Positions 54,573 to 64,000 of a DNA stretch of 64,000 bases are shown here, piece after piece; within the stretch, counting starts at the first letter, position 1, and every line of letters starts with the position of its first letter. Made by a program: the position numbers and the translations under genes. The notes beneath the pieces were generated by a model. It was not told where the DNA came from, made no database searches, and saw only the letters and a list, made by a program, of their open reading frames with translations. Source of the stretch: Globisporangium splendens (taxonomy: Eukaryota > Oomycota > Peronosporomycetes > Pythiales > Pythiaceae); assembly GCA_006386115.1 (NCBI GenBank), contig VFIW01000024.1:248001-312000 (forward strand), written 5' to 3'.

Positions 54573-57239
54573 ATGGTGACGACCGCCATGCCATCTGACA
54601 GTGCCAGCAACCCCAATGAGACGAAGCATGCTGGTAAAGAAAGGACCTGCACCACTTACCTCAGCTACTCGGTTGTACCTCTAAACGCTGCGTCGTCTTC
54701 CTCTTCTTACAGACTCGACCGATGGATCAACCGCCGAAGCCACCGGCTCCCAGAACGAGTTCGGTCGACTCGGCATCTCGATGTTCCTCTTAGCCTGGGT
54801 CTGCGTTGGCTGGACGGTCTGGCTCACCTCGCTGTCGGTGAACCCACGTGATGCCGTGGCCCAGGTCATGAGCACCAAGGACTTTGAGGACGACGACGGC
54901 GTCTATGATGATACAGACCTGTTTCTGTGGCAGATTGCGGACCCCGAGGCGTCGGTCCAAGCCCTCGGCATCGTCGGGTTCGTGCTCATGCTCGCGGGGT
55001 ATCTCGGGGTCGCGCTCAAGCTGACTGTGTGGCAGCAATGGAGCCGCTCGCGGTTTCCACCGAAAGGAAGCGGCCACGATCGCATGAAGTCGCTTGACAA
55101 GGTTGTGACCGTTAAAACCGAGAACCAGCTCGCCGAGGCAATCGCTGAGCGGCGGCGCAAATCCATCTCACGAAGCGCCGCTGGGGTTCACAAAGAGCTC
55201 GAGCAAGTGAAGAAGTCGCTGGTGAAAAACAAGGTCAGAGCAGCAGCATACAGCAAGCAATTGGTTTATGATCTAAGAGCGCTGTTTGACGAACTTTTTT
55301 CTTCTGTTCTCTGGGCTGTTGGCTGTAGAATCTGTGGACGAAAGCGCTCGACCTTATCGTGCAGTTCGCGATGCTCATCCAGATCCTCGAGCGCGGTCTG
55401 CCCGCTGGACTCGTGTGGGTCTTTGCCGCCTGCCTCGTAGCGAATGCGCTTTCCTGTGCCATCGTCATTCACAGCACGCGTGACCGCCGGATCCTCGGCA
55501 TCGCACTCATGGACGCCTTGTACGCCGCTTCATTTGCTTTCTCTCTCGTTCTCTTGCAAATCCAGCCCTCACATGCCGCCCACGTATCTTTTCCAACTTA
55601 GATTCGATCTCGTCAACGCCATCATGTTTCCGATGGTCGTGCTCTCCTACAGCGCAGGCTCGTTCCGCGTGGCGCGCGACCAACTCGCCCTGAACGCCGA
55701 GATTTTCCCTCCTGGAGGCTTTGAGCGTTGCGTCAGTAGCGTCATCGACCAGACCGAGTTAGAGACGTTGCGCCGCTGTCTCAACGCACTACGGATCACG
55801 GGCACGTTGGACTTCGTCACTAAAGTGTTGCTGAACGGACTGCTCGCGTACCGTGCGATCCATGTCATCAACCTGAATCGCCACGCCAAGACGAGAACAG
55901 GGAGGTTGTACCCGCGCCGCCACCCCGTCGCGCTGCCGTTCCTGTTCTTTGGTCTCTTGACCATCATCTTTGTGATCGTGAGCGTGCACACGTCGGAGCA
56001 GGCGTGTGAGAACCACCCGGAGTGTGTCGTGCATGCGCATCGGTGGGTCAACCTGAACAACATGGGCGATCTCACCAAGTGTCCGTGTCTCGCACTTGTG
56101 GACATCGAGCGCGCGCCGACGAGCTACGCTGAGTGGCGCCACCCGACGCAGAACGTGACGGAGAAAGTCAGCAACCTCGCTACCTCGGGCTGCCTCGAGT
56201 CGATCTACTTGGCGAATCGTTTCCTTCCGACGCTCCCAGACCAACTTAAGCGCTGCACCTGCCTCCGCTCTCTGTACGGATCTCTCCAACGACACACTCA
56301 TCACGTGCCTCTCATTCATGTATGTCTTTGTGGCTTTGCGTTCTCGTAGGTCTCTCGTCTACACTGACACGACGACGCTGCCTGGATGGATGAAACAGTT
56401 CACAAAGCTGGAGCTCCTGTACGTTTGTAATCCCCTTCCGTTGCTGCCCTGGTGTTGTATTCTGACGTTTTGCTCTGTGAACCAGCCACATTGACGGCAA
56501 ACCCGAGGTCTCTGGGCTAACCATGCTCCTTGTGGACCTGTTTGTCCACATGGATCGGCTTGTGCTCCTGACACTAGGCTCACACGAGAGTCTGACGCGT
56601 TTGCCGTCTCTTGGTGGCCTCAAGCGACTCCAGACCCTCGTGCTCGATAACTTGCCTGCGCTGCAAGAGCTCCCATCGCTCGATGCGCTCAGCGATCTCA
56701 AGCAGTTGCATCTCACGACTGTGCCAGCGCTCGCGGCACTTCCTGACATGGCAGCGATCCAAAATGGGCTGCAGTCGTTCACGCTCTTGGGGCGAAGTCC
56801 GATCTGCTGCAATGGCTTCCTTGGCACATCGACGTGCGACCTGAGCCACGCGTTTTGCGTGAACGACGTCGCCTCGTGCGTTACCGCAAGCGCAAGTGCT
56901 GCGACGTTAAGTGTGATGGATACGTTTGCGTCCTCCGTGTGCCGTGTTGGGCAAAGTAGCAACGGCAGCAGCAGTAGCGCTACTGCAGTCGAGACCGAAG
57001 ACGAAGACACGTTTACTACCACCGATGCCACGGTGGATGCGTGCAACGGCACGCTTTACAAAGAATGTGCAGTCGTTAACGGCAGCACTGGATCCGTGTC
57101 AATGTGCTACAATCCCCACATGACTGTGATCCACTGCACGCAGAGCCCCTTTGCGATCGCCATGCGCAAACAGCAGATCATCCGCGGCATCGGCGCGGCA
57201 TGCGACCCAGTCATCGAGACCTGGCTCGGCTGCGTCTAG
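54573..57239 (+). CDS. Multi-pass leucine-rich membrane protein with C-terminal WLGC motif
   Basis: Six exons (54573-54633, 54713-55233, 55329-55519, 55602-56273, 56350-56418, 56486-57239), phase-consistent, give 755 residues. Five hydrophobic segments are visible: FLLAWVCVGWTVWLTSL, ALGIVGFVLMLAGYLGVAL, LVWVFAACLVANALSCAIV, DLVNAIMFPMVVLSYS and LPFLFFGLLTIIFVIVSV. After the last comes a Cys-containing domain and degenerate leucine-rich repeats (RLQTLVLDNLPALQELPSL, DLKQLHLTTVPALAALP). A Cys-rich, glycosylation-prone tail ends in DPVIETWLGCV. This closing Trp-Leu-Gly-Cys motif marks an oomycete family of unknown function. The LRR and Cys-rich part probably lies outside the cytosol and senses or binds a ligand; that is inference. 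Confidence 0.8.
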
Positions 57240-57815
57240 GCTACAAACATAAACAGAGTCCAGATGCAGCCGTACGTGTTCTTCTGTCCATGCGAATCAA
57301 TGGGGACCAAAGCAAGAGCGCATTGCGGGAATACATCATTTGACCACATTCAGTGACGCAAATAGTACTGATAATACCGACCAAAATACCGCCTTATCTA
57401 AGCTGGAGACAAAACAGAGAAAACTTTCCTCCGCTGCGAGTGATTTGGACCCCACATTCGTAATGCTCCAAAGACAGCGCTCCGACGACCCATGCATAAG
57501 GCAAGCAACGCGGTCCATTCTGGGGTCGGCAGCACGCAATCGCAGCTTCTTTGTGGCAAGCCTTCGTGAAATGTGCGCAGTGAGATCAATAAAAATATCG
57601 AGAATCCGCGCTCGTTTCACCAAACATCAAGCTAAATATACGCACCTGAGAGAAAAAGGAGGTGATCCGTTTCAAGCTTTTGCCTCGCGTGCTTCCCTCG
57701 ATTATCTCCGTCCATCTTTCAGACGCACTCAGTTTAGAAGTTGCTCTCCAGTCTGTTTTTCCAGGAACGCCGCAGAAAGCTTCGAAGTGCTTGATACTCG
57801 GAGCAACCAAGCACC
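57240..57815. other. Spacer between the WLGC gene and the exchanger gene
   Basis: Promoter and leader of the exchanger gene. A partial Inr-like match (actcagtttagaagtt at 57727-57742, 12 of 16) sits about 75 bp before its ATG. The open frame 57340-57897 overlaps the exchanger start and is not credible. Confidence 0.4.
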
Positions 57816-59651
57816 ATGGCCGAGGTTCAGATCGAGCACCTCCCGTCCCAGACCAGCCATGAGTACGAGCTCTCGTTCTACTTTGCGAACCTCCTGATGC
57901 TGCTCATGGTCGCGATCGTCGTGAGCAACTACACGTCGCACAAATGGCATCTCCATTGGCTTCCCGAGGCAGCCGGTAAGCATTTCGTATTTTCACCATG
58001 TTGTGCAACTTTGTTTGACGTTGTCTTTCCATTTGTGTGCAGCTACGATTGGTGTCGGCATGGTAGCGAGCATCGTCTGCGCCTTGCAGTCCGACAGCAT
58101 CTCGACATCGCTCATGGACTTTGACCCCAACATCTTCTTTGTCGGCTTGCTGCCACCGATCCTCTTCAACTCGGGCTACACGATGAAGCGCCGGTACTTC
58201 TTCGAGAACATCGTCCCGATCCTCACGTACTCGATCCTCGGCACGATGATCATGAGCATCGTCACGGGCGTACTGCTCTACAGCGTCGGCCGCTTTGGGT
58301 GGACCACGAAGCTCTCACTCGCCGAGAGCCTCACGTTCGGCTCGCTCATCAGCGCCACGGACACGGTCTCGACGCTCGCCGTGTTCCAGGAGCTGCGCGT
58401 TGACCCGACGCTGTTCTACCTCGTGTTTGGTGAGTCGTCACTCAACGACGCCGTCGCGATCTGCCTCTTCTCGACCTTTTCCAAATTCATCGGCTACTCG
58501 TACACGCTCAAGCCGATGCTGTTTGCGATCGTCGAGTTCATGCTCAACTTTGTCGGCTCGACGATGATCGGCATCGCGTTCGGCATGGTCCCGGCGCTGA
58601 TCTTCAAGTACACGAACCTGCGCTCGTGTCTGCTGCACGAGGTCGGCGTCTACGTCGTGTTCTCGTACCTGCCGTTCCTCATCTCATCGCGCACGTGCTC
58701 GAGATGTCGGGCGTCGTCGCCATCATCTTTGCCGGCATCGCCATGAAGCACTACGCGAGCCCAAACCTGACTGTCGAAGCCCAGGAAGTGTACGTTCTGC
58801 TGTGTATGTATAAGTGCTCTGCTCTGCCATGTAGTAACCCAATTGCGTGCTGTCTGTAGCTGCTCGCGCGTGTTCAACACGATCGCCCACATGACCGAGA
58901 CAGCCGTCTTCTTGAGTACGTAGCCGCTTGCCCTTGCGATCCATATAGCAGCGCACTCTCACCTCTATATCTTGCACATAGACCTGGGTCTCTCGGTGTT
59001 TGCGCTGCGCGAGGGCTTCCACCTGAGCTTCATCATCTGGGCCGCGCTGTTCTGCCTCGTGGCGCGCGCGTGCCACGTGTACCCGCTCACGTACGTGCTC
59101 AACCGCACGGTGCGCCAGCAGAGCGAGATCACGCGCAACCAGCAGCACGTGATCTGGTACAGCGGGTTGCGCGGCGCTGTGGCTTTCGCACTCGCCAAGT
59201 CCTTCCCGAGCGAGAAGCAGAACGAGATCATCGCCACGACCATGATCATCATCCTGCTCTCCATCTTCGTCATGGGTGGCGGCACCGTGTCCATGCTCAA
59301 CCTGCTCCAGACCCCGCGCTTGGCGGTACGTCTTGTGCATGCCAACAAATTACGCCTCACAACTCATACTGAATTCAAATGAGAAAATGATACTTGCAGC
59401 CGGAAGAAGAGCAGGCGCTCGACAAATCGGTCAAGCCCCACAAGCACATGCGGCTGCTCCAGTTCGACAACAAGTACCTCATCCCGCTGCTCACGAACCT
59501 GTGCCAGTACGGCGACGCCAACGGCCCGCCGTCGCCCTCCTACGACGGCAGCAGCCCCGAGCGGCCGCCGCGCAAGAGCTTCAGCGCCACCGACGACCAG
59601 GACGACGACGAGGTGATTGAGGTGGTGCGTCGTGACAGCAGCGTGCACTGA
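57816..59651 (+). CDS. Na+/H+ exchanger (CPA1/NHE type) with a 5-bp duplication frameshift
   Basis: Five exons (57816-57975, 58043-58789, 58860-58915, 58982-59325, 59400-59651). The membrane domain shows the NHE core: GLLPPILFNSGY, SLISATDTVSTLAVFQEL, the transport-site block FGESSLNDAVAI, AIIFAGIAMKHYASPNLT and GLRGAVAFAL. It exchanges H+ for Na+ or K+ across plasma or endomembranes. In exon 2 the 5-mer ctcat is tandemly duplicated (58678-58682 and 58683-58687), which breaks the frame between YLPFLI and AHVLEMSG. With one copy, all five exons join in phase to 517 residues. That is short for NHE, as the cytosolic tail is only about 70 residues. The duplication is either a null allele or an assembly error; as read, translation stops at 58744-58746. 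Confidence 0.85.
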
Positions 59652-60265
59652 TGAGATCCTAAAGTACTGAGATACGGGAATGGGTAGGTCTCTATCCCTA
59701 CCCCTCACTATCTGCCTCCCACAACTGATGACACGTCTGCATTTTTTTCTTGCATTTTCACAAAGAAAATGAAACGATTGCTTCACAACAATGATGGCTG
59801 TTGGATGTTGATGAGGAAGACAACTGTTGTTTCGCAACAATTATGATCGTTTGACGAGGAAGACGCCTGTTCTGTTCTGTACAAGTTCTTCTCCAAGAGA
59901 GAAATGCCAGTAAGCCACCACATTGTGGGTGCGACCGAAGTCATTACAGCAACTTTAATTCAGCCGGTAATTTTTTGTATTTTTCTTTTTATGTTTCTTA
60001 CGAATGCTGGACCGCCTAACCGTGCGCGAGACCGCCGTTCGGTGAGCGATCCGCTGAACCGCTGATTTGCCACACCTCGGCATTTCAATTTGTGCTACCG
60101 CACACTCTACCATCTCTTCCCCAGTGCACGACGCCGTTGCTTCACCCCCCTGGCGACGCACGTAGCCGCACTGAGGTTCGTATCTGTGTGGCTATCCTAT
60201 GTTTAATGACAGCCTACTCGGTCTGTGGTACTTACTGCGTGCTGTTGTGCCGGTACCTTATTCAG
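59652..60265. other. Intergenic spacer
   Basis: Promoter side of the transposase-like gene. No terminal inverted repeat or other element end is evident. A short stretch near 60081-60097 (ggcatttcaatttgtgc) loosely resembles the Inr element. Confidence 0.35.
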
Positions 60266-63200
60266 ATGGGGAGAACAAATGTGCACAAAACAACTCGTCT
60301 CCGCAAAGTGTCGGACAATGGAAAGGCAAAGCGTGTGCGATCGGCACGCGACGTTGATAACGATGAAATGGACGCTTTGTTCGAGATTCCTTCCTACTAC
60401 GAGAATATTGACGAAATAAGGGAGAAGGGTACGAAATTGAATCTAGGTGAACTTTGAATGCATTGACCCGAGCTTATTTATATGGAGGTGAATATCCTAG
60501 AACGAAAGAGGCGCCGCGCTCTGTCCTTCGAAGGAGAGGGCGATGATGACGGTGATATCGAGCTTTTTGACGCTTCGGGGGACGTGAAGTTTGCTGCTCA
60601 AAGCAATGGTATTGCGTGCACCTGACATATCTTAATTCTATCTCCATTTCTAAGATGGAGCTATTTGTGATTTCGCCACGACAGGTGCATGGCCATCCCG
60701 CCGTCCTGCAGATGGCGCTGCCAATTGTGCCAGTAAGGTGCTGCGGGTTTCACCTCATTCTAGAGCGAGAGGTATTGAATAGTTGCGCAACTTCAAGCTG
60801 TGCTCGATTTTCCAAAGTTGCGCAACTTTTCTCGCACATTACCATAACTGACGAGCTTCGTTGTATGTGCAAAGGAGCAGATGATGCAGATACCAACGAT
60901 GGTAGAACTCAACAAGAGGAGAAAGATGTAGACAGCAGTGGAGATAATGAGGATGCAGAGCCGACACAAGCTCAGCAGGACGCGTCAGTTTGCGGCGCCA
61001 AAATGGAGGACAGGGACGACGCGAATTTTGAAGATGACGCCGAGTATGTGCCTCGCCAACGCCGAAGTGCAACGAGTGGTGCTCGTAATCGAGTTCAGAA
61101 AGCGCAAGTGATTCGCAACGTTATGCCTTCTTTTGGTGATGCTTTCTATCCCGACTGGGACAGCTTCTTTGAAGCATGGAATGCGTATAAAGAGAGAAAC
61201 TTTTTGAAGTTTAGAACGCGTACATCACTCACCACCGACACATACAACGCGAAGTACAAGCTTGAAGGTCGATCGGCGGTGCCCTCTCGCTTCACCCACG
61301 CGTACAAGGTGTTTTGCTGTATTCATGGTTGTTGCCAAAAACAGCGAGGGCGGAACATCAGAGTGAAGCCTCAGAATTTCCGGGGCTGCATGGCGCGAAT
61401 TACGGTAGAAGTGTTTATGATGATTCCAAAGGAAGGTCGTCGCATGTGGGCTATAAGAACTCGAAATGAGGTGGGTACTAACAGCATGGAAGTGCTGGTG
61501 TTGTTATCGTTTGTTGTTATTGTTTGACTCATGGAGTGCTGTGTGTGCAATTATGTAGTCGTGTATGCACAATCACGCCACGACGGAAGAGCTGTATCGG
61601 AGTTACATGCGAAGCAGCGAGGTTACTGATGATCGCCTTCTGAAAACGCTGGATGCTTTTACAGCTACGAACACTGAGACAAAGCAGGTGGCAGAATTTA
61701 TTGCCACAACCTACGGTATGTCTCTATAGTTTCTACTGTTGCTCATGTGGAAGTAATCCGCTAAATATGTTTAAATCCTACAGGTGCTCCGATGTCATCT
61801 CAGCAAATCCGCAACCTGATTAACTCGCGCCTAGGCAGCTCTAACGCCGACGAACGCGTCAAGGACATGCTGCAGGGGTTTGTCGAGCGTGACGGCAACA
61901 GCTGCCTCGTCATTCAAAACAGCTGGGAGCTTACCTGCGCTATCGTTATCCAGAGCGCAGCTCAGAAGGAGATCTTTCGTCGATGGGGAGACAACTTACT
62001 GCTTGATTGGACGCACAACACCAACAACGTGGGCTATTACCTTGGTAGGAGCTGTGAAGTTGCGCAACTTTGCCTAGTATTGCTTAGACACTGACTTGTT
62101 TTTGATACCTTTTGTCAGGGAGCCTAGTAGTTACAGTTGCCACAGGACGAGGAGTACCTGTGTTCGATTTCCTGTGCTTGGACCAGCGCAAAGGTACTAT
62201 TGAGGTGGTTATGGGGCACTTCAAGAAGCTCAATCCGACGTGGGAGAGAATCGAGTCTGTCGTCATCGACAAAGACTTCGCTGAGTGGAGCGCCTTAGCA
62301 AAAGTGTTTCCAGCAGCAAAGGTTGGTGCATTTAAGTGGCTGCTGGACTTGCATTATTGCTTTCTGATGCATTTCAATATGTCTACTTAGGTTCTTTTGT
62401 GTCAGTTCCACGCCTTGAAATACATTCGCACAATCCTGGCATCGCGGAAGTATTCAATAAAGGTCGCGGATCGTGGAGAGCTGGAAGAACTTTTTCGCGG
62501 GATGGTCTACGCTTCCAGCGAGGACTTCTACGCGTTGAAGAAAGGCCATTTCTGCAGTCGAGCTGAAGCTGTTTCGAAGTCATTCAGAGAATACTTTGAC
62601 AAAAACTGGGACTCATGTAGCGACATGTGGAGCAACTACGGCCGAGGAAGATATTTCACCGCAGGCAATACTACAACGAATCGGATTGAAGCTAACTGGA
62701 ATCAATTCAAGCAGCTGTTGGGGAAGAAGACGAGTATCGACAAGTGCTTGAAGACTATTTTCAAGCACCAGGCGTGTGTCCTCCGGGAGTTTGTATCTGC
62801 GATAAGCTTTCACTGCACCAAGACTTTCCTCTTTGTGTCCTATCCTGTGTCGCTGAACCAGCTTGCTGCCACGTTGAGTCCATTCTGCATGCGCAAAGTT
62901 CGGCGCCAATGGGACTACAATGTGGTTAATCGCGCGAAGTGGACGTGGAGTCAGGAAGCTGTGCCAGCGACACACATAGTGTACACAACGAGGACGACAA
63001 CTGGCCATCAAATAGTGGTGAGCATCGCAGATCGCGGCCCTTGGACATGCAATTGTCTCTTCAACATGTCAACACGATTGCCTTGCCAGCATCTCCTCAA
63101 CGTCGTCAGCGAGGAGCTTGGGCTCGCCGAGTTCCCGATCGTTCGGATGAATCAGCGATGGTCCATGACCAAGGCATCCAAAGTTGCGCAACTTTTGGTT

Positions 63201-64000
63201 GATACTGCCAATCATTTGGGTTTAATCTGCGGACCGAGCGTCGTGGCGCGGAAACCGGGCACACGAACGTCTACACAGCGGATTGGCTACGTGAAGCTAA
63301 GGTTCGGCGAGCAATCAGAACAGCTCGTGCTTTCTGAATGTGAGAAGTACAACGTTGTGCAAGCTGAATTGATGCCACTTGTCGACCTTCTGAAGAATTT
63401 ACCATCTCATCAATTTTACGTTCGTTTTGCCGAACTGAAGGACTCATTGAATTCGCTGAAAGCAAAATGGCACAAGCGAGAGGAGCACGGGGGCAAAATC
63501 GAAGATATCGCCGAGGTGACAGAACAATCGGACAGCGAAATCGAAGAAGTTGATCCGGCAAGTGCTCTGGATTTTGAGAGTGGTGACGCCGTCCTTCAAG
63601 AGGATGATGACCGGAGAAAGGGCGATGCACCACGAGAGTACACAGGTCCACAAGGTCTTGACGTAACGTTCGATCAAGTTTCGTTGGGGGGGTTATTCTT
63701 TGAACATCCATCGCAAGTAACTCAGCCTGATCTCTCAATCAGCGATTTATCTCAAAAGATAATTGACGAGGGCAGAGCAGCGGCGCAAGTTTCACACGAA
63801 AATGCAAACACTGATGAAGTTGCGCAACTTCATCGAGGATTAGAGGTCCTCACAATACCAAAACCCAAAGTGACTACACCTCGCCGTCGGACGACGACTC
63901 AAAATCGCAAGTTTGCTCGTCATGAGTTTGTGGAGTGCCGCTCCGAGTGCCCAATTGGACTCGACGTCTTTATTGTGTGGGCGAAGTCGACGCCGAACCT
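60266..64000 (+). CDS. MULE-like transposase/ZSWIM protein, 3' end beyond the window
   Basis: Seven exons (60266-60446, 60501-60608, 60875-61470, 61559-61715, 61784-62044, 62119-62321, 62391 to the edge) stay in phase for over 1,038 residues; exon 7 is open for 1,610 bp. After a basic/acidic N-terminus comes a WRKY-GCM1/FAR1-like zinc finger (VFCCIHGCC, NFRGCMARI, CMHNHATTEE). The MULE transposase core follows: first Asp in LLLDWTHNTNN, second in VVIDKDFAEW followed by CQFHALKY, and Glu in TTNRIEANWNQFK. A SWIM finger (CNCLFNMSTRLPCQH) closes the core, then an acidic tail. The catalytic triad and both fingers look intact. With six introns and no visible inverted repeats in the window, it could be domesticated or an intact large element. 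The first three exons are least certain. Confidence 0.8.
60781..60792. repeat. Palindrome copy 1 (AGTTGCGCAACT)
   Basis: Perfect 12-bp palindrome in proposed intron 2 of the transposase-like gene. Not in the frame that reads Val-Ala-Gln-Leu in the other copies. Confidence 0.9.
60814..60829. repeat. Palindrome copy 2 (AAAGTTGCGCAACTTT)
   Basis: Perfect 16-bp palindrome, 21 bp after copy 1, in the same proposed intron. Confidence 0.9.
62057..62070. repeat. Palindrome copy 3 (AAGTTGCGCAACTT)
   Basis: Perfect 14-bp palindrome inside the 74-bp intron at 62045-62118, close to the donor. Confidence 0.9.
63180..63195. repeat. Palindrome copy 4 (AAAGTTGCGCAACTTT)
   Basis: Perfect 16-bp palindrome in the last exon, coding Lys-Val-Ala-Gln-Leu just after the SWIM finger. 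Identical to copy 2. Confidence 0.9.
63813..63834. repeat. Palindrome copy 5 (22-bp perfect palindrome)
   Basis: The same AGTTGCGCAACT core extended by five matched bases on each side to a 22-bp perfect palindrome, in the last exon, coding Glu-Val-Ala-Gln-Leu-His. Confidence 0.9.

Noticed and set aside
57340..57897. 185-codon plus-strand frame before the exchanger gene
   Set aside because: Overlaps the exchanger start in another frame; Ser/Arg-rich, no motif, and the spacer must hold the exchanger promoter.

Overview
The window is nuclear DNA of an oomycete (a stramenopile water mould, Phytophthora or downy-mildew type). I infer this from three things. Gene content: proteins with WRKY19-like zinc-finger arrays, a multi-pass protein ending in Trp-Leu-Gly-Cys, FYVE fusions, full-length ABCA transporters and a ZSWIM/MULE-like transposase gene. 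Architecture: dense genes on both strands with small GT-AG introns, mostly about 55-110 bp. Regulation: two elements upstream of genes resemble the oomycete Inr core promoter. I cannot name the species.

Layout. 1-2.4 kb: 3' part of a broken ABCA transporter copy. 2.9-6.4 kb: kinesin with a C-terminal ZZ finger. 6.6-8.5 kb: a small mitochondrial-type gene (minus) between fragments that look like a PIPK end and a PIF1-type helicase. 9.8-12.1 kb: membrane-anchored prolyl 4-hydroxylase with a large insertion. 13.4-22.0 kb: two divergent WRKY19-like zinc-finger genes about 5.2 kb apart. 22.3-26.3 kb: a frameshifted unknown gene and a START-FYVE gene (both minus). 26.3-31.4 kb: gene-poor. 31.4-35.1 kb: an eight-exon CAMTA-type transcription factor. 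35.3-38.7 kb: an mL40-like mitochondrial ribosomal gene and an unknown nuclear-type gene (both minus). 39.1-46.1 kb: a small basic gene, then an intact 2,088-residue ABCA transporter. 46.3-48.4 kb: an unknown gene and adenine phosphoribosyltransferase (both minus). 49.1-53.2 kb: a ten-exon fusion of a catalytically altered SDR, FYVE finger, ARM-like repeats and BTB domain. 54.6-57.2 kb: multi-pass leucine-rich WLGC protein. 57.8-59.7 kb: Na+/H+ exchanger with a 5-bp duplication frameshift. 60.3-64.0 kb: MULE/ZSWIM transposase-like gene running off the edge and holding five copies of one palindrome.

How the genes relate. There is no operon-like logic. Loose themes are lipid and membrane biology (two ABCA copies, two PI3P-type FYVE proteins, a PIPK relic), calcium and ion signalling (CAMTA, NHE) and transcription factors. 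The most unusual items are the SDR-FYVE-ARM-BTB fusion, the palindrome cluster in the transposase-like gene, the expanded prolyl hydroxylase core and the damaged ABCA paralogue with a near-identical tract shared with the intact copy. Exon structures were deduced by eye from splice motifs and phase; each multi-exon model given in full keeps an open frame.
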